Positions 61,759-64,000 of a stretch of 64,000 bases of DNA are shown here, piece after piece. The position numbers and the translations under genes are program-made. The notes beneath the pieces are model-generated. The model saw only the letters and a list, made by a program, of their open reading frames with translations. It did no database searches and was not told the DNA's origin. This DNA comes from JAOABC01 sp041287495. GTDB taxonomy: Bacteria; Aquificota; Aquificia; Aquificales; Hydrogenothermaceae. The first letter of the stretch is position 1. Each line of letters starts with the position of its first letter. Where the stretch lies: contig JBEULE010000019.1 of the NCBI GenBank assembly GCA_041287495.1, forward strand, positions 1 through 64,000. The letters run 5' to 3'.

Positions 61759-62130
61759 ATGAAAATAGCAATGCCTGTAAAACCAAAATCAGGAGAGTAT
61801 GTATTATCTACAGCTTACGGTAAGGCAAAATTCTTCTTAATATATGATACAGATACCAATAGTTATGAGATTGTTGAAAATAAATACCTAAATGGAAGAG
61901 ATGTTGCAAATCTTCTATCAGTACATAGAGTTGATGTTGTAATAACCAATCATATAGGCAGTGGTGCTTATAATCATCTGATTAATTTAGGAATGAAGGC
62001 ATACTTTACGGAAAGTAAAAATGAACATTTTGAAAGGATTATAGGCGAGTTTAAAGAAGGTAAATTAAAAGAGATAACTCCTCAGATGCTTATGCTTCTT
62101 CCACAGCATTATCACCATCACCACCACTGA
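61759..62130 (+). CDS. NifX/NifB-type cofactor-binding protein with poly-His tail
   Basis: A 123-residue protein of the dinitrogenase iron-molybdenum cofactor-binding fold: IAMPVKPKSGEYVLSTAYGKAKFFLIYD at the N-terminus and TNHIGSGAYNHLINLG near residue 75, where nitrogenase relatives hold a ligand. It ends in HYHHHHH, a natural histidine tail likely to bind metal. No nif gene is nearby. It may serve in metal or iron-sulfur handling. Confidence 0.85.
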   Translation: MKIAMPVKPKSGEYVLSTAYGKAKFFLIYDTDTNSYEIVENKYLNGRDVANLLSVHRVDVVITNHIGSGAYNHLINLGMKAYFTESKNEHFERIIGEFKEGKLKEITPQMLMLLPQHYHHHHH

Positions 62131-62163
62131 TATTTTTGCTAAAATAGATGAGAGGTGAAAATC

Positions 62164-63330
62164 ATGAAGAAGGTAGTAGTTCTTGGTGGTGGAATTGCAG
62201 GTGTAGAGACAGCAATCTTTTTAAGAAAATATAAATTTGATGTAGAAGTTATATCTGATAGAGATTTTTTGTTTGTTTATCCTATATCAATATGGATTCC
62301 TACAAAGGAGAAAAAGTTTGAAGATGTCATAGTTTCTCTTGAAGCTTTGTCAAAAGCCCACGGTTTTAAATTTACAAAAGGTAAAGTTTATCAGATAAAT
62401 ACTGATAGCTTTACTCTTGAAGATGGTCGGGTAAGAAGAGATTTTGATTATCTTGTAGTAGCTATAGGACAAGAAAAGTTAAAACATAAGGGAATAGAAT
62501 ACACATACTCTATATGCTCAAAGCCGGAAGAGACATTGAAGTATACTGAAAAGTTAGATGAACTAATCAGTAAGGGTAAAGGAAGGTTAGCTTTTGGATT
62601 TGGTGGTAATCCAAGGGCAAAGGAAGCTGTGAGAGGTGGTCCGGTTTTTGAAGTTATGTTTAATGTTGATTACTATCTGAGAAAAAAAGGTATAAGAGAG
62701 AACTTTGATATAACATTTTTTGCTCCAATGCCAAAACCAGGAGAGAGACTAGGAGAATCTGCCCTTAAAATGATGGATATTATGTTTGAAAAGTTAAATA
62801 TAAAATCTGTTACCGGTAAAAAGATAACTGAATTTTTACCAGATGGTGTATTGTTGGAAGATGGGACAAAGATAGAATCAGACCTTACATGTTTTGTTCC
62901 TGCTGGAGATGGACATCCTGCTGTAAAATCAGGAAATCTTCCCAAAACAGAAGCTGGATTTATTGTTATAGATAGATATAACAAAGTAAAAGATGTTGAA
63001 AATGTATACGCAGTAGGTGATTGTGTAGCATTGGAAGGTCCAGAGTGGAAAGCAAAACAGGGACATTTAGCAGAGGTTATGGCAAGGAATGTAGCCTATA
63101 ATATAGCTCTAAAAGAAGGCTTAGAGAAGGGAGAGCCTAAATCCTACATAGAGCATATAAATATACTCTGTCTTATGGATATGGGAAACGGTGGAGGATT
63201 AGCTTACAGAGATGATAAAAGAGCATTGCTTCTACCTCTTCCTATAGTGGGACACTGGATGAAGAAAGGTTGGGGATTATACTATAAACTTTCAAAACTT
63301 GGTAAAATTCCAAGATTACCCGGAATGTAG
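62164..63330 (+). CDS. FAD-dependent oxidoreductase, SQR-like
   Basis: Start taken at ATG 62164 with AGAGG upstream, although the frame is open from GTG 62155. The 388-residue flavoprotein has VVVLGGGIAGVETAIFL (FAD), DYLVVAIGQE and NVYAVGDCVAL (FAD end), in the order of sulfide:quinone and flavocytochrome c reductases. Cysteines occur in TYSICSKPE, DLTCFVP, GDCVAL and INILCLMDMGNGG, so the usual disulfide pair cannot be named. The end is hydrophobic and basic, suited to membrane association. Confidence 0.87.
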   Translation: MKKVVVLGGGIAGVETAIFLRKYKFDVEVISDRDFLFVYPISIWIPTKEKKFEDVIVSLEALSKAHGFKFTKGKVYQINTDSFTLEDGRVRRDFDYLVVAIGQEKLKHKGIEYTYSICSKPEETLKYTEKLDELISKGKGRLAFGFGGNPRAKEAVRGGPVFEVMFNVDYYLRKKGIRENFDITFFAPMPKPGERLGESALKMMDIMFEKLNIKSVTGKKITEFLPDGVLLEDGTKIESDLTCFVPAGDGHPAVKSGNLPKTEAGFIVIDRYNKVKDVENVYAVGDCVALEGPEWKAKQGHLAEVMARNVAYNIALKEGLEKGEPKSYIEHINILCLMDMGNGGGLAYRDDKRALLLPLPIVGHWMKKGWGLYYKLSKLGKIPRLPGM

Positions 63331-63335
63331 TAAAA

Positions 63336-63401
63336 ATTCACCGGTAAAAAAGATATACTAAAGAGTATAATTTTTAAAAATTTTTTTCGGAGTCGGTGAA
63401 T
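63336..63401 (+). promoter_or_regulatory. Symmetric leader/operator before trpA
   Basis: ATTCACCG (63336-63343) is the exact reverse complement of CGGTGAAT (63394-63401), which contains the first two bases of the trpA start. Inside lies TATACT/AGTATA (63354-63359, 63364-63369; loop AAAG). A perfect TATAAT at 63366-63371 could be a -10 box instead. Confidence 0.5.
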
Positions 63402-64000
63402 GATTAAGGATATTTTTGAAGTTAAAAAACCACTTATATGTTACTTTATGGCAGGGTATCCTTCTGTTGAAGATAGTATAAAAACAGCTTTTACACTTAT
63501 AGAAAATGGTGCAGATATACTTGAAATTGGATTTCCATTTTCAGATCCTGTTGCAGATGGTCCAACAATTCAGATTGCCCATGAAAAAGCAGTTAAAGAC
63601 GGTGTAACTCCTCTGAAAGTTTTTGAGATTACCAGGAAGATAAAAGAGAGATATCCAGAAATTCCTCTTGTGGCAATGACTTACTATAATCCTGTTTTTA
63701 AAATGGGGGAGGAAAATTTCTGTAAAGTAGCAAAAGAAAACGGAATAGATGGGTTTATTGTTCCGGATCTACCTCCAGAAGAAGCAGAGAGTTTTAAAAA
63801 GGTTGCAAACAGTTTAGGTCTATCTGTTATATTCCTCCTTGCTCCTACTTCTGATGAAAACAGGATAAAATTTATATCTTCCATGTCTGATGACTTTATA
63901 TACTATGTGTCCTTAACTGGAATTACCGGAGAGAGAGATACACTTCCTTGGGAAGAATTAAAACAGAAGATTTCTCAGATAAAAATTATCACAGATAAAA
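63400..64000 (+). CDS. trpA: Tryptophan synthase alpha chain, 3' end cut
   Basis: Opens at ATG 63400 with GGAG seven bases upstream and runs past the right end (200 codons). Catalytic Glu is in ILEIGFPFSDPVADGPTIQ near residue 46 and Asp in GIDGFIVPDLPPEE near residue 130; the phosphate region SLTGITGER follows. It cleaves indole-glycerol phosphate to indole for TrpB. No other trp gene is in the window. Confidence 0.96.
   Translation, partial: MIKDIFEVKKPLICYFMAGYPSVEDSIKTAFTLIENGADILEIGFPFSDPVADGPTIQIAHEKAVKDGVTPLKVFEITRKIKERYPEIPLVAMTYYNPVFKMGEENFCKVAKENGIDGFIVPDLPPEEAESFKKVANSLGLSVIFLLAPTSDENRIKFISSMSDDFIYYVSLTGITGERDTLPWEELKQKISQIKIITDK

Noticed and set aside
1..64000. CRISPR array, prophage or insertion sequence
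   Set aside because: No regularly spaced repeats with unique spacers, no transposase with terminal repeats and no phage structural genes were seen. The Rpn-type gene alone is not evidence of an element.

Overview
The window is chromosomal DNA from an AT-rich, gene-dense, chemolithotrophic thermophile, most likely an Aquificota member of the Hydrogenothermaceae (Sulfurihydrogenibium/Persephonella-like). This is inferred from gene content and protein style, not from a database match. Pointers are a separate gene for the C-terminal half of CarB, scattered gatA and gatC, futalosine-type menaquinone synthesis (mqnC), cytochrome bd oxidase beside rhodanese- and SQR-like genes, a DsrE-like protein, flavin-dependent ThyX, and K/E/I-rich proteins. 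There are about 80 protein genes and four tRNAs (Asp, Val, Ala, His). I see no insertion sequence, prophage or CRISPR array.

Layout. 0-2.3 kb (-): an unrecognised gene cut by the left edge, gatA and a DksA/TraR-type zinc protein. 2.4-5.6 kb (+): small membrane proteins, prepilin peptidase, a ModE-type DNA-binding protein, hldE2/rfaE2 and pgsA. 5.6-17.0 kb (mostly -): dapE, iclR, tRNA-Asp/Val, leuB, nadC, lytic transglycosylase, pyrE, nitrilase, symporter, argH, cinA and a lipoprotein. 17.04-17.31 kb: a non-coding block with nine DnaA boxes, two arrays on an exact 11-bp pitch, a GC spacer and DnaA-trio-like triplets. This is a strong oriC candidate, and gene direction switches from - to + across it. 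17.3-25.7 kb (+): thioredoxin-like protein, dxr, an OmpA pair, two site-2 proteases, a two-component system and DsrE-like. 25.7-32.2 kb: glycosyltransferase, moaA, two cold-shock genes behind a structured leader, a C39 peptidase/TPR/PA2779-like module, ubiB-like, thyX and tRNA-Ala. 32.3-42.4 kb: hydroxyacid dehydrogenase, mqnC, tRNA-His, purM, pgpA, a 31-codon membrane ORF, thiE, an Rpn-type nuclease, an esterase, carB C-half, moeA and an M48 protease. 42.4-54.4 kb (-): a 12-gene run gatC-recA-pilT-recX-ribF-TPR-rimM-phoH-ybeY-lptF-(EAL/HDOD)-(GGDEF). 54.5-58.3 kb (-): type IA topoisomerase, queC and prfB. 58.6-64 kb (+): cydAB with paired upstream repeats, rhodanese, a NifX-like His-tailed protein, an SQR-like flavoprotein and the start of trpA.

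The genes fit an autotrophic, sulfur-handling microaerophile: cytochrome bd, SQR-like, rhodanese and DsrE proteins for sulfur and oxygen; moaA, moeA and a ModE-like regulator for molybdenum enzymes; prepilin peptidase and PilT for type IV pili; LptF/G-like and HldE-type genes for a Gram-negative envelope; and complete housekeeping functions.

The points most worth following are the phased oriC, mutually exclusive hairpins before the cold-shock genes, 21-bp repeats flanking the cydA promoter, a probable AUU start for phoH that restores its N-terminal domain, and the split PA2778/PA2779-type peptidase module.
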